Below are positions 23,768 to 32,649 of a DNA stretch of 64,000 bases, in pieces (position 1 is the stretch's first letter; the number at the start of each line of letters is the position of its first letter). The position numbers were made by a program, and so were the translations under genes. The stretch comes from Thiosocius sp963808165 (lineage in GTDB: Bacteria; Pseudomonadota; Gammaproteobacteria; Chromatiales; Chromatiaceae). Under the pieces are notes generated by a model. It was not told the DNA's origin, did no database searches, and was given only the letters and a program-made list of their open reading frames with translations. Location of the stretch: assembly GCA_963808165.1 (NCBI GenBank), contig CAWEET010000001.1:248001-312000 (forward strand), read 5' to 3'.

Positions 23768-26335
23768 TCATGCCGGGTGTTCTTTGCAGGGGTTGCCCTG
23801 AAGGCGCTCGGCGAGCCGGCGGAGCCCTTCGAAATCAAACATACGCGCCATCAGCGCGACATTTTCGACGTCTGCATCCGGCGCACTGGGGTTTCCGGCG
23901 AGTTCTTCGGCGAGCTGGAAAAGGCTGCCCACGTCGCCCACGTCGATCGCTTCATGGATGCGTTTTGCCGTGTCGACGGCAAGGGTATCGGGCCAGTCCG
24001 GCCCGGCTGTTTCCGCCGGCTGCCCGGTGATGCGTGGCCTTGTTTCGACGGCGACGCCGAGCAGCCTTTGCAGCAGATCCATCAGTTGCCGATCGCCGAA
24101 CGGCTTGGCCAGGAACGCGTCGAAGCCGGCTATCGTGGCCAGACGCTCGGTATCCGGAAGCACGTTGGCACTGACTGCGACCATCTTTGACATGCTGGAT
24201 GCGGCCGCGCGGCGAAACTCGATCAGGGTGTTTGCCGCCTCAGCGGGCGGCCGGGGCAAGTCCAGCAATACGAGGTCGAACGGCCTTTCGCGCAGGCGTT
24301 GCACGGCGGGGGCCTGGTCGGCGAAGGACTCGACCACGCAATTGGCATCGCGCAACAGCGTGCTGACCAGTCGCCGGTTTTCGGCGAGGCCGTCGACCAC
24401 CATCACACTGCAGGCATTACCGGGAGCCAGTCGGCTCTGTCCGATTGCATGCGGCACTGTGTGCCGCGCCCGGGTGCGTGTTATCTCCACCTGGACGTTG
24501 TCAAAAGGAATGCGGAAGCTAAACCGGCTCCCAACACCCGGTGAGCTCTCGACTTGCAGCGGTTCGCCGCCGAGTAGGCCGATCAGGCGCTGATTGATGG
24601 CCAGTCCGAGTCCCGTACCATCGATGGCCTGGCCTTCGCGGGCTTGCTGAAAGGCATCGAAGATCGCCCCGATCTTGTCCGACGGTATTCCGACGCCGGT
24701 GTCGCCGACCGCAAACTGCAACATCCCCTGCTCGCTTGCGTTGACCGAAAGGGTCACGCTGCCAGATTCGGTGAATTTCACCGCATTGCCAAGCAGGTTG
24801 AGCAGGATCTGTTTGAGACGTACCGGGTCGGTACGGATCGCTCGTGGCAGGCCGTTCGCGAGTTCGACGTGCAGCTTCAGTCCCTTGTGCGCAGCGCGTT
24901 GCGCGACGATCGCGCGGACATCCTCGAGCAGCTCAGGCAGATCGGCCATCCGGAAGTCCAGCGGCATCTGGCCGGCTTCGATCTTGGTCAGGTCGAGGAT
25001 GTCGTTGATGAGGGTGAGCAGGTGCTGCCCACAGCGTTCGATTGCCTCGAGGCTGTTACGCTGGTCGGGGTTGGTTCTGGTGTCACGGCGCAGGATCTGA
25101 GCGTATCCAAGGACGCCGTGCAACGGGGTGCGCAGTTCATGGCTCATGTTGGACAGGAACTCGGTTTTCGCCCGGTTTGCCTGTTGTGCCTGTTCCTTCG
25201 CCCTGTGCAGTTCCTGCTGGGTCTGGCGGGTTTCCTCGATCTGCCGGATCAGTCGGGCATTGCTCTTTTGTAGCGCGGAGGTGCGGTCGCCCACCCGTTG
25301 TTCCAGCACCTGATGGGAATTGCGCAGCTGCTGCTCACGGTCCTGAATGTGCTGTGCCATCAGACGAATGGCGCGGGCCAGGGCCCCCAATTCATCATCC
25401 GAAGCAATCTCTGGTGCGACGGAGAAATCACCCTGGGCTATCTGTCTCACGCTGGCGTCCAGGTTGGCCAGCGGGCGGGTGATTCGTCGCGTGGCGATAC
25501 CGATAATCGTTACGATGGCAAGCAACGAGAGCAGCAACCCCGCTGCGACCAGCGAGGCGGCGCGTCGTGCCGGCTGCAATGCTGCCTCGGCGGCGGCGAC
25601 TGCGGTAATGCGCCAGGGGAAATCCGGCAGCGTCACGCCTACCATCCAATAGGCGGGTTCACCGTCCCGGGACTTGACCGACAATACCTGCCGGTTGGGC
25701 ATTTCGGCCGGAATCATCGATTTCAGCGTATCCCGGTGGGGTGTTTCACTGCCCGGGTGCGCCAGGGCGCCATCGCCATGTCCGATATAAAGACCCACGG
25801 TCGGGCTGCGCAGGCGCTCGATTTCGCTGTACAGGTCGGCGATTGCCACCTCCACCCAGCTGGTGCCGACCTGGTTGCCGTCGCGTCGGATAGGCCGCCG
25901 GAAGCGCAGCATGTCGCCAGCAACCTGCCAGCCAGGCGCGTGTTCGACCGCCACTTCTGCCGGTAACTCCTCACCCATCGGCGATCCGCGTCGCATCAGG
26001 GCGCCGCGCGGCTGCTCGTCCAACACGACAGCTGCGGCCTTCGCGATCGGCGATCGGCGCAGTCCGTCGATCAGGTGTGCGTACCATAGGGTTTGCGGAG
26101 TTGCGGGTTCGGCCAGCGCCAGGTCGCCCAGACTTTCGGCCAGGGCCGGCACCTGCGACAGTGTCAGCGCGAGTCGCGAGGCCTGGTGTTGCGCATGTTC
26201 CACCAGTAGCCGCCGCGCGTCATCGCTGAGGTGATTCTTTACCTGCGAGACGCCGAGCCAGAAAAGCAGTGCATAGACTCCCAAGACGGGCAACACCGTC
26301 GATAGGATCAGTTTGCTGCGAATGTTGAGGTGCAC
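23768..26335 (-). CDS. Hybrid sensor histidine kinase
   Basis: An 855-residue membrane kinase: TM near 15, a periplasmic sensor of about 240 residues, second TM, HAMP, coiled coil, HisKA with SNMSHELRTPLHG (His about 398), HATPase with N-box NLLGNAVKFT and DTGVGI/GTGLGLAI, then a receiver-like domain and a C-terminal helical module. The receiver is degenerate: the acidic pair reads VVDG rather than DD, though the LLDLP Asp and LAKPF Lys remain. The last 100 residues resemble an Hpt domain but lack an obvious phospho-His motif. GTG 26335 is favoured over an upstream GTG at 26365, because GGAAGGA precedes it by eight bases. Partner of the downstream sigma-54 regulator. Confidence 0.9.
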   Translation of the reverse strand: MHLNIRSKLILSTVLPVLGVYALLFWLGVSQVKNHLSDDARRLLVEHAQHQASRLALTLSQVPALAESLGDLALAEPATPQTLWYAHLIDGLRRSPIAKAAAVVLDEQPRGALMRRGSPMGEELPAEVAVEHAPGWQVAGDMLRFRRPIRRDGNQVGTSWVEVAIADLYSEIERLRSPTVGLYIGHGDGALAHPGSETPHRDTLKSMIPAEMPNRQVLSVKSRDGEPAYWMVGVTLPDFPWRITAVAAAEAALQPARRAASLVAAGLLLSLLAIVTIIGIATRRITRPLANLDASVRQIAQGDFSVAPEIASDDELGALARAIRLMAQHIQDREQQLRNSHQVLEQRVGDRTSALQKSNARLIRQIEETRQTQQELHRAKEQAQQANRAKTEFLSNMSHELRTPLHGVLGYAQILRRDTRTNPDQRNSLEAIERCGQHLLTLINDILDLTKIEAGQMPLDFRMADLPELLEDVRAIVAQRAAHKGLKLHVELANGLPRAIRTDPVRLKQILLNLLGNAVKFTESGSVTLSVNASEQGMLQFAVGDTGVGIPSDKIGAIFDAFQQAREGQAIDGTGLGLAINQRLIGLLGGEPLQVESSPGVGSRFSFRIPFDNVQVEITRTRARHTVPHAIGQSRLAPGNACSVMVVDGLAENRRLVSTLLRDANCVVESFADQAPAVQRLRERPFDLVLLDLPRPPAEAANTLIEFRRAAASSMSKMVAVSANVLPDTERLATIAGFDAFLAKPFGDRQLMDLLQRLLGVAVETRPRITGQPAETAGPDWPDTLAVDTAKRIHEAIDVGDVGSLFQLAEELAGNPSAPDADVENVALMARMFDFEGLRRLAERLQGNPCKEHPA

Positions 26336-26414
26336 GACGGCTATCCTTCCAGCAAAACGACCCACGGACCGGAGCAGTGGCGTCGTTCGTCACGCTCACT
26401 ATGATAACGCAGGA

Positions 26415-26443
26415 TAAAAAAACCCCCGGTGAGATTCGGGGGT
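26415..26443 (-). terminator. Intrinsic terminator, minus strand
   Basis: Read on the minus strand, ACCCCCG / CGGGGGT arms (26443-26437 and 26428-26422) with an 8-base loop are followed by a T-run of about seven. It ends the small membrane protein gene (26515-26775) before the kinase operon begins. Confidence 0.85.
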
Positions 26444-26514
26444 CAGGGTCCGTTTACACGGAACTCGGGGTACTGCTACTCGGGGAACAATTCGCTATGT
26501 GGGCTCCTGGACGC

Positions 26515-26775
26515 TCAGACGTGATGAATCTGGTCGTCGCGCTTGTGCTTGCCGAGACCGATCAGCTTGGGCATCGAGAGGACGGAGAAGGCACCAGAGA
26601 AAACGACCATTCCCACAATCAGCAGCGGCGGTACTTCGACCCCCAATATCGGACCTGAAACAGCCAGCAGCATGGCCGACAACCAAGCCAGCAGTCCTGC
26701 GATACTCAGCACTGTCCCGGTGCGGTCATCAGGTTGGTTCGCGCTCGATGGTGAGTATGTGTATGGGTTGTTCAT
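26515..26775 (-). CDS. Small two-helix membrane protein
   Basis: An 86-residue protein: hydrophilic N-terminal 20 residues (MNNPYTYSPSSANQPDDR), two hydrophobic segments (TVLSIAGLLAWLSAMLLAV and PPLLIVGMVVFSGAFSVL), and a short basic tail. ATG 26775 is preferred over a GTG three codons upstream because AGGTG sits six bases before it. No family recognised. Monocistronic, ending at a clear intrinsic terminator. Confidence 0.7.
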   Translation of the reverse strand: MNNPYTYSPSSANQPDDRTGTVLSIAGLLAWLSAMLLAVSGPILGVEVPPLLIVGMVVFSGAFSVLSMPKLIGLGKHKRDDQIHHV

Positions 26776-27203
26776 GTGGTTCACCTAAATTCGTTTCCTT
26801 CCGGCCAATCGTTCCGCCGCGTCCGCGGGGAAATTGGCGAAGTTTTATAAGCACGCGCTGTGCCATAAATCGAATTGGCAATCTAAACAGACGGTTACAC
26901 TTTTTTGCCCGACAGCCTAGGCTGCGCACGCGGATTATCGACGCGATATCTCGCGTCCTAATTTCTGAGACGCGATATCTCGCGTCGAACACGGTTGCTG
27001 CGCTGCGGTTTAACCATCACAGCGGTCGGAATCTGAGGCGGAACATTCCAGGCCGGCGCTACTGCGCGCTGGACTCATGGCCGCTGGCGCGCGAGCGAGT
27101 ATCCGGCTTGCGCGACGGGAATCGCCGTCGCGCGGCGTCTCTCTGGCAATCGTGCCGCGATAAGGCGCTAGAATCGAGACTGTAATCGACCGATGGAGGA
27201 GAG
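26776..27203. other. Divergent intergenic region with paired dyads
   Basis: About 430 bases between the small membrane protein and phosphohexomutase genes, both transcribed away from it. It holds two identical 18-bp partially palindromic repeats (26940-26986) and GC-rich sequence near 27000-27170. No gene seen. Confidence 0.6.
26940..26986. promoter_or_regulatory. Two identical 18-bp dyads, candidate operator
   Basis: GACGCGATATCTCGCGTC occurs at 26940-26957 and again at 26969-26986, start-to-start spacing 29 bp. Each copy has 7-bp arms (GACGCGA / TCGCGTC) around TATC. Identical spacing, orientation and dyad symmetry suggest cooperative binding of a dimeric regulator controlling one or both divergent genes. 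Regulator unknown. Confidence 0.5.
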
Positions 27204-28688
27204 ATGTCGGAAAAGTTAGAAACCATCGCCATATCCGACCTGATGGCGCAGAGCGGCGTGGGCTTCGGCACCAGTGGCGCGCGGGGCCTGGCAGAGGCGA
27301 TGACTGATCGTGTCTGTTACCTGTACACGGTGGGTTTCCTTCAGTACCTCGAGAAAGCGGATCTCGTTCATCCCGGGGACGCGGTGGCCCTGGCCGGCGA
27401 TTTCCGTCCGAGTTCGCCACGCATCATGGCGGCGGCCGCCGCCGCTATCTGCGACCTCGGTTATCAGCCCGTGAACTGTGGCCATGTGCCAACTCCCGCG
27501 GTTGCCTGTTACGCGATCGCGGAAGGTATTGCCAGCCTGATGGTTACCGGAAGTCATATTCCGGATGACCGCAACGGCATCAAGTTCAACAGACCCGATG
27601 GCGAGATTCTCAAGGCCGATGAGGTCGGAATTCGCGAGCAACTGGTGTGCCTAGAGCGCGCACTGTTTGATGAAAATGGCCGTTTCTGTGAGGCCCCGGC
27701 ATTGCCAGCGGAAGATGGCACTGCCTACCGTCGCTATGTCTCGCGCTACCTGGATTTCTTCCCGGCGAATTGCCTGCTCGGAAGCCGGGTCCTGGTGTAC
27801 GAGCACTCCAGCGTGGCGGCGAGTGCACTCACCGAGATTTTCGGCGGACTGGGCGCCGATGTGGTGCGGCGCGGTTATTCCGATGTCTTCGTCCCGGTCG
27901 ATACCGAGGCCGTGCGCGCCGCCGACGTTGCGCTTGCCCGGCAATGGGCCGAGGCGGAGCGTTTCGATTTGCTGGTTTCGGCAGATGGTGACGGAGACCG
28001 ACCTCTGGTCGGTGATGAGAACGGTACATGGCTCAGAGGCGATGTGGCCGGGATTCTGACGGCGCGCTTCCTCGATGCGGACGCGGTGGTCACACCCGTC
28101 AGCAGCAACAGTGCCCTGGAAAAATCCAACTGGTTCGATCGGGTCGTGCGCACCCGCATCGGTTCACCTTATGTCGTCGAGGGAATGCAGCAGGCGCTGG
28201 CCGATGGCGCTATGCGAGTGGTCGGCTACGAGGCCAACGGCGGTTTTCTCACTATGACCACCATCGAGGACGAAGGCCGCCGGCTACCGGCTCTGCCAAC
28301 GCGCGATGCCGCGCTCGTCGCGCTCGCGCTGATCCTGCTCGCGCGGCGTAACGGAGTGCCGGTTTCACAACTGGCCTCTTTGTTGCCGGCACGTTTCACT
28401 GCGAGTGATCGCCTGAAGGATTTTCCATCCGATATCAGTGCACGTCGCATCGCCGAGCTGTCGGTCGACGCGACGGCGATCCAAAGGCAGTTTCCGGACT
28501 GTGGCCGGGTGGCGGAGGTGGATCGCACCGACGGTCTGCGCATCACGTTCGACAACCAGGACGTCGTCCACCTTCGGCCATCGGGCAATGCGCCCGAACT
28601 GCGATGTTATACCGAGGCTGATAATGCCTTGCATGCAAGCCAGCTGAACGAGGATTGTTTGGGCATACTCGAATCGTGGCGAGAATAA
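27204..28688 (+). CDS. Phosphohexomutase (phosphomannomutase/phosphoglucomutase family)
   Basis: A 494-residue alpha-D-phosphohexomutase. The four family motifs are present: catalytic serine loop VTGSHIPDDRNGIKF (Ser 117), metal loop SADGDGDRPL (about 260-268), sugar-specificity loop GYEANGGF, and phosphate-binding loop RPSGNAPELRCYTE near the C terminus. It interconverts hexose 1- and 6-phosphates. The sugar loop EANGG differs from GEMSGH of phosphomannomutase/PGM enzymes, so the exact substrate is open. ATG 27204 has GGAGAG directly upstream. Confidence 0.88.
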   Translation: MSEKLETIAISDLMAQSGVGFGTSGARGLAEAMTDRVCYLYTVGFLQYLEKADLVHPGDAVALAGDFRPSSPRIMAAAAAAICDLGYQPVNCGHVPTPAVACYAIAEGIASLMVTGSHIPDDRNGIKFNRPDGEILKADEVGIREQLVCLERALFDENGRFCEAPALPAEDGTAYRRYVSRYLDFFPANCLLGSRVLVYEHSSVAASALTEIFGGLGADVVRRGYSDVFVPVDTEAVRAADVALARQWAEAERFDLLVSADGDGDRPLVGDENGTWLRGDVAGILTARFLDADAVVTPVSSNSALEKSNWFDRVVRTRIGSPYVVEGMQQALADGAMRVVGYEANGGFLTMTTIEDEGRRLPALPTRDAALVALALILLARRNGVPVSQLASLLPARFTASDRLKDFPSDISARRIAELSVDATAIQRQFPDCGRVAEVDRTDGLRITFDNQDVVHLRPSGNAPELRCYTEADNALHASQLNEDCLGILESWRE

Positions 28689-28742
28689 GTCGGGCAGGCG
28701 CCAGCCACAAATTTGCCTGCCGAACCAAAGGGGGCAGAAGCG

Positions 28743-29042
28743 ATGCAGGAATTCCGAGAAAAACGAAACTATCCACGGATGACGATCGAGTGTCCGGCGA
28801 GTTTCCAGATTGTCGACGGCGAAGGCGGGGGGGCAATCGTGAAGAATCTCAGCGGCGGCGGATTGCTGATGTGCATCGATCGCGCCGTCGCTGCCGGTTC
28901 GATGTTGCAGATCGAAATCAAGCCGATCAGTGACATTACACCTCCTATGCAGGCGGAGGTGCACGTGTTGCGTTGCACGCCGGTCGAAGAGGGTGAGGGC
29001 GATTATGCGGTTGCCTGCCAGATCAGCCGGATCCTGGGGTGA
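28743..29042 (+). CDS. PilZ-domain protein
   Basis: A 99-residue stand-alone PilZ domain. The c-di-GMP binding motif is split as REKRNYPR (residues 5-12, an RxxxR type) and NLSGGG (35-40, D/NxSxxG type). Such proteins are cyclic di-GMP receptors; an EAL/GGDEF enzyme is encoded at 4850. The ATG at 28743 has a G-rich tract upstream. The stop overlaps the next gene's GTG by four bases. Confidence 0.85.
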   Translation: MQEFREKRNYPRMTIECPASFQIVDGEGGGAIVKNLSGGGLLMCIDRAVAAGSMLQIEIKPISDITPPMQAEVHVLRCTPVEEGEGDYAVACQISRILG

Positions 29043-29302
29043 ACGACGTGTTGCGCGAGGTCGTTGCCGAGATTTCGGCGGCACCCCAATCGGCTGCGTC
29101 GCTCACGCTCTACGCCCTGATGTCTACGCTGGATTACGAGCAGGCGGGTTATCTGTTCAAGTTGTCCAAGCTGCGCGACCTCTCGGCCGGCCAGCGTCAG
29201 CTTGCATATCGCCTGATGGATCTGATGGCGACGGGGGCCAACGCTGGCGACAGCTGGCAACATGCGAAAAGGGAGATGGATGCATTGGTCCGCACTGCTT
29301 AG
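29039..29302 (+). CDS. Hypothetical small helical protein coupled to the PilZ gene
   Basis: An 87-residue mostly helical soluble protein starting GTG 29039, overlapping the PilZ stop (GTGA). No known motif was recognised. It overlaps the stop of the convergent frameshifted gene by four bases. Translational coupling and composition support it being real. Confidence 0.65.
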   Translation: MNDVLREVVAEISAAPQSAASLTLYALMSTLDYEQAGYLFKLSKLRDLSAGQRQLAYRLMDLMATGANAGDSWQHAKREMDALVRTA

Positions 29303-29977
29303 CGCATCTCGGCATCCGGGTTCAGCGTGACCCCGGGAGGCATGATGAAGTCGCGCGGTGGCAGGTACTCGAGCACCTCGCGTGCGTCCTCGTCGATCAT
29401 GATCGAGAGTCCGAGCTGCGGATAAAACCAGCTCACCGCCCGTTCGCTCTCGGTCAGCCATGCCGCCGGTTCGCCGAAACGTTCACGAAAGAATTCGTTG
29501 TCCAGCTTGCGCGTGCCAGGGATGTAGCTGATCAGGGTCAGCCGGCGTGCGGCGTGCAACGCGGGGGCATCACTCAGCGTGTATTTCCAGTCGCCGCTCG
29601 GCGAGCCCTGACGCGCGGTCGCATGATCGCGCAGTGCAGTCAGCTCCTCGGCACTGGCCTCGAGTCCGACGATTACCTTGGCCGTCAATGGACCGAACTG
29701 GACGTTGCCGAAGTAGGCCTCGAGCACCAGAGGTCCGTCGGCCGGTTCAAAAACGGCGATACTCTCGACGCCCCCGAACTTGGCCATCGCATCGCCCAGG
29801 GTCGCGCTGCCGAGATCGAGATCGAACACCTCGAATGCCACCGTCCGGCTGGACGGTGATCTGCCACGGCAGGTCGGTGCGCGCCTTCACTGCGTCAGGT
29901 CCGGGTGGCGGCGCAAGGAACTGGAACAACAGTAGCAGCAGGGCGACGATTGCCAGGATGCCGAGCGGTATCTTCAC
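29299..29977 (-). pseudogene. Frameshifted gene for an N-terminally anchored protein
   Basis: Two minus-strand frames together encode one protein. The first (from ATG 29977) gives a TM anchor (MKIPLGILAIVALLLLLFQF) and WQITVQPDGG; the second, in another frame, gives FDLDLGSATLGDAMAKFG through to LNPDAEMR at 29299. They join if one C of the pair at 29829-29830 is removed (one G in the coding strand), giving PDGGIRVFDLDLGSATLG. So this is a +1 insertion: either a sequencing error or a real inactivating mutation. The ATG overlaps the preceding gene's stop. Function of the intact protein unknown (about 225 residues, periplasmic domain). Confidence 0.7.
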
Positions 29978-30234
29978 CCGAAGATCCCGCGGTCGCTTAC
30001 GCCCGGCAGAAGATGAATACTGCCCAGGCTAAGGTTGAGCATGCTGTGCCGTGGCTTTCCATAAACCAGGGTGGGGGCGTGAAAGTCCATCCGGTCCCCG
30101 ACAGCAATCTGCTGGCGCCCTTCTCGGCCAAGCTCCAGGGCGTTCGCGCGATGCGTTCCGAGTGCCTCAGTGAGCGCAGCGGCTACCGAGGGACAGTCCT
30201 GTCCGTTGACCATCAACACGAACAGTTGTCCCAT
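29974..30234 (-). CDS. Hypothetical small protein between ycgL and the frameshifted gene
   Basis: An 86-residue protein (MGQLFVLMVNGQDCPSVAAAL and onward). No family recognised. The ATG at 30234 begins one base after the ycgL stop; its own stop overlaps the next ATG (ATGA). It is thus the middle gene of a tightly packed three-gene unit, which supports it as real. Confidence 0.6.
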   Translation of the reverse strand: MGQLFVLMVNGQDCPSVAAALTEALGTHRANALELGREGRQQIAVGDRMDFHAPTLVYGKPRHSMLNLSLGSIHLLPGVSDRGIFG

Positions 30235-30235
30235 T

Positions 30236-30514
30236 TCAATCGAGGTTGCCGTGGTACAGCTGCGGTTGGAGCTGCGGTGGTATCTGCAGATGAAAGCCGC
30301 GGCCCCGCAGATTGGCCATGACTTCATTCACGTCTTCCCTGGCGAGTTCGCGTTCGCTGCTGAGTTCGAGTTCGATGACCAGGATCGGCTCGCCGAAACG
30401 CGCGAGAAGTGCGGGTGGAACCGGGTCGAAACCATCTTCCTCAACCAGGTACAGGTACATTTCCTGGACGCGCGTGCTGCGATACACCCAGCACGACAGA
30501 CTGCCTTCGCTCAT
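30236..30514 (-). CDS. ycgL: YcgL-domain protein
   Basis: A 92-residue protein with the YcgL fold sequence: CWVYRSTRVQEMYLYLVEEDG, VPPALLARFGEP, LAREDVNEVMANLRGRGFHLQIPP. YcgL proteins are conserved in gammaproteobacteria and of uncertain function, often near minC and rnd in other genomes. ATG 30514 has AAGG eight bases upstream. First gene of a minus-strand unit of three. Confidence 0.85.
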   Translation of the reverse strand: MSEGSLSCWVYRSTRVQEMYLYLVEEDGFDPVPPALLARFGEPILVIELELSSERELAREDVNEVMANLRGRGFHLQIPPQLQPQLYHGNLD

Positions 30515-30653
30515 CTTCTGTTACCTTTTTCGCAACCTGGAATTCTATACTCAATGAACAGCGGTTGTGTGTCGGGCTTCTTAAACCCACGATGCGATGG
30601 CGGGAACTCATGCCGCCACAACCAGCGTTGTACCTGTGGGAATGGGGGCGTTC

Positions 30654-31205
30654 ATGTTGCATCGAAGGGTCTTGCATCTGCTGTTGCCGGGATTGTTTGT
30701 GGCGTTATGCACCGGATGCGCCAGTAGCGTGCCAAAGGCCCTGCGCAGCGACGTGCCGGAGACGCTGTCGCAGCGCGCTGCTCAGGCCGAGCCGGCGCGC
30801 CACCGTGGTCGCGAGGTGGTCTGGGGCGGGGAGATTCTGGCGGTACGCAATGCCAGCCTTTCCACCGATGTCGAAATATATGGGCGGCCACTGGCGGGCG
30901 ATGCTGAGCCTCGCGCCAGCGGCGGTGATGGCGTGCGTTTCATCGCCCGTGTGGATCGGTTCCTGGACCCCGCCGAGTACCAGCCGGGAAAGCGCATGAG
31001 TATGCGGGGGTCACTGGGCGGTTTGGTAGTGCGGCCGATCGGTGAGTACAGCTATCGTTACCCGCTGGTTAACGCCACGGTGTTCCATCTGTGGCCCAAA
31101 TACCGGCCGCCCGATCCCTGGCCGTATCATGATCCCTTTTATTATCGCGGCTGGCCATGGTGGAGCCCCTGGGGCCCCTACCGGTACTGGCCGTACGGCT
31201 GGTGA
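30654..31205 (+). CDS. Slp-family outer-membrane lipoprotein
   Basis: A 183-residue lipoprotein. Signal peptide with lipobox LCTGC (Cys about 22). The body matches Slp: VPKALRSDVPETLSQR near the N terminus, VVWGGEILAVRN, then RFIARVDRFLDPAEYQPG and SMRGSLGG. An unusual Trp/Tyr/Pro tail (PWPYHDPFYYRGWPWW) follows. ATG 30654 is favoured because GGGGGC lies just upstream. Slp lipoproteins are starvation/acid-induced envelope proteins in enterics. Confidence 0.85.
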   Translation: MLHRRVLHLLLPGLFVALCTGCASSVPKALRSDVPETLSQRAAQAEPARHRGREVVWGGEILAVRNASLSTDVEIYGRPLAGDAEPRASGGDGVRFIARVDRFLDPAEYQPGKRMSMRGSLGGLVVRPIGEYSYRYPLVNATVFHLWPKYRPPDPWPYHDPFYYRGWPWWSPWGPYRYWPYGW

Positions 31206-31316
31206 GCGATGCAGTCAATCAACGGTTGCATGGCACGGTGGGCGGTGTCATCCGCGCCAGGCCGGGCGCGCACTTTGTTCCTCCTGCTGGCAAAGTTCCA
31301 GCATAGCGCGTAACAC

Positions 31317-32513
31317 TCAGAGCCTGTTGCGAAGCAGTTTGGCGAGCTCATCGTCTGTCAGTACCAGGGGGTTGGTCTGCATGCTCCCACCGCGGCAGTT
31401 CGCGACGACGCGTGGTATGTCCTGCTCGGTCATCCCGAATCGCGCAAGTCGGGGCAGCGCGAGTCGCTCGGTCCATTCCTCAAGCAGATCGACCAATCCG
31501 TCTTGCGCCGCCGTTTCACTGGAAAACATTGTCCCACTGAGGAGCAACGCGGCCTCGGCATACTTGCGCAGCGCGGTCCCGTCCGGCGCGCGCTCGCGCA
31601 GCGAGCGGATGTTCAGGCGCGTGGCGGCGGCTACCAGCGTGCCGCAAACGACACCATGCGGTATCGGGAAAAAGGCCCCGAGCGGCGACGCCAATCCATG
31701 TACCGAGCCCAGCCCGCATTGCGCCAGTGTGATGCCAGAGCACAGTGATGCGTAGGCGAGCCTCTCGAAGCCTTTTTGTGCCAGCGGATCTTCCTCGTCC
31801 CATGCGTGCCAGAAGCCTTCACGAAACGCCTGCATGCCGGAAGACGCCAGCGCATCGGTGAACGGGCTCGCGCGCAGCGAAACATAGGATTCGAGCAACT
31901 GCGTGAAGGCGTCCATACCGTTGGATGCGATCAGATCCTTCGGGCAACTGGCAAGCAGGTCCGGGTCGACGATCGCGACCTCGGCCATCAATCGCTTGTC
32001 GCGAAACGATTTCTTGAACCCGGCCGGCCCGCGCCGCGAGAGCACCGAGTTCTTGGTCGCCTCGCTACCGGTGCCAGCCGTGGTAGGGACCGCGACGAAT
32101 GGCACCGCCGGGCCATAATAGGGGAGCCCACGTCCCACGCCCTCCAGATGATCGAGCACGCTGTTTCCACTGTGTAGCAGGCCGGCGATGGCCTTCGCCG
32201 CGTCCAGCACGCTGCCGCCGCCGATTCCCACGACCACGTCGACCGCGGCGTCGCGATGTGCGAGCACCGCGTCATCCACCAGTTCCGGCGACGGTTCGCC
32301 GTCGACAGTGACCTGTTGCCATGCCAGGCCGGCCTGTTCGAGTGTGGTCAGCAGTCGCGACCAGCGCGGTGTCTGCTGCAGCGAACGCGATCCGGTGACC
32401 AGCAACAGATTCCGCCCATAGCCTTGCAGCAGGTCCGGCAGGTCGTGGAATGTCCCGCTGCCAAAGTGTATCTCGGGCAGGCGAGCCACCTGGAATGTTT
32501 CGAATGGATTCAT
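31317..32513 (-). CDS. Iron-containing (type III) alcohol dehydrogenase
   Basis: A 398-residue Fe-dependent alcohol dehydrogenase family enzyme. NAD(P)-binding GIGGGSVLDAAK is at 96-107, VPTTAGTGSEATKN near 146, and the metal-ligand region SNGMDAFTQLLESYVS followed by SVHGLASPLGAFFPIPHG. Acts on short-chain alcohols/aldehydes in the family; the substrate here is not deducible. Monocistronic, with a 100-bp gap downstream and pilU upstream in the same direction 136 bp away. Confidence 0.88.
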   Translation of the reverse strand: MNPFETFQVARLPEIHFGSGTFHDLPDLLQGYGRNLLLVTGSRSLQQTPRWSRLLTTLEQAGLAWQQVTVDGEPSPELVDDAVLAHRDAAVDVVVGIGGGSVLDAAKAIAGLLHSGNSVLDHLEGVGRGLPYYGPAVPFVAVPTTAGTGSEATKNSVLSRRGPAGFKKSFRDKRLMAEVAIVDPDLLASCPKDLIASNGMDAFTQLLESYVSLRASPFTDALASSGMQAFREGFWHAWDEEDPLAQKGFERLAYASLCSGITLAQCGLGSVHGLASPLGAFFPIPHGVVCGTLVAAATRLNIRSLRERAPDGTALRKYAEAALLLSGTMFSSETAAQDGLVDLLEEWTERLALPRLARFGMTEQDIPRVVANCRGGSMQTNPLVLTDDELAKLLRNRL

Positions 32514-32649
32514 GAACTGGGTACCCGGTTGGCCTTCGGCGTTGGGTGATTATCGCCGATCGGGTCGCCAGTGCGAGATCGTTTACGGCTTGTTGGGTGC
32601 GGTTAGGTTCGGTTGATTCCCGTAGGCCCGTCAAGCAGATGCCATCGGG

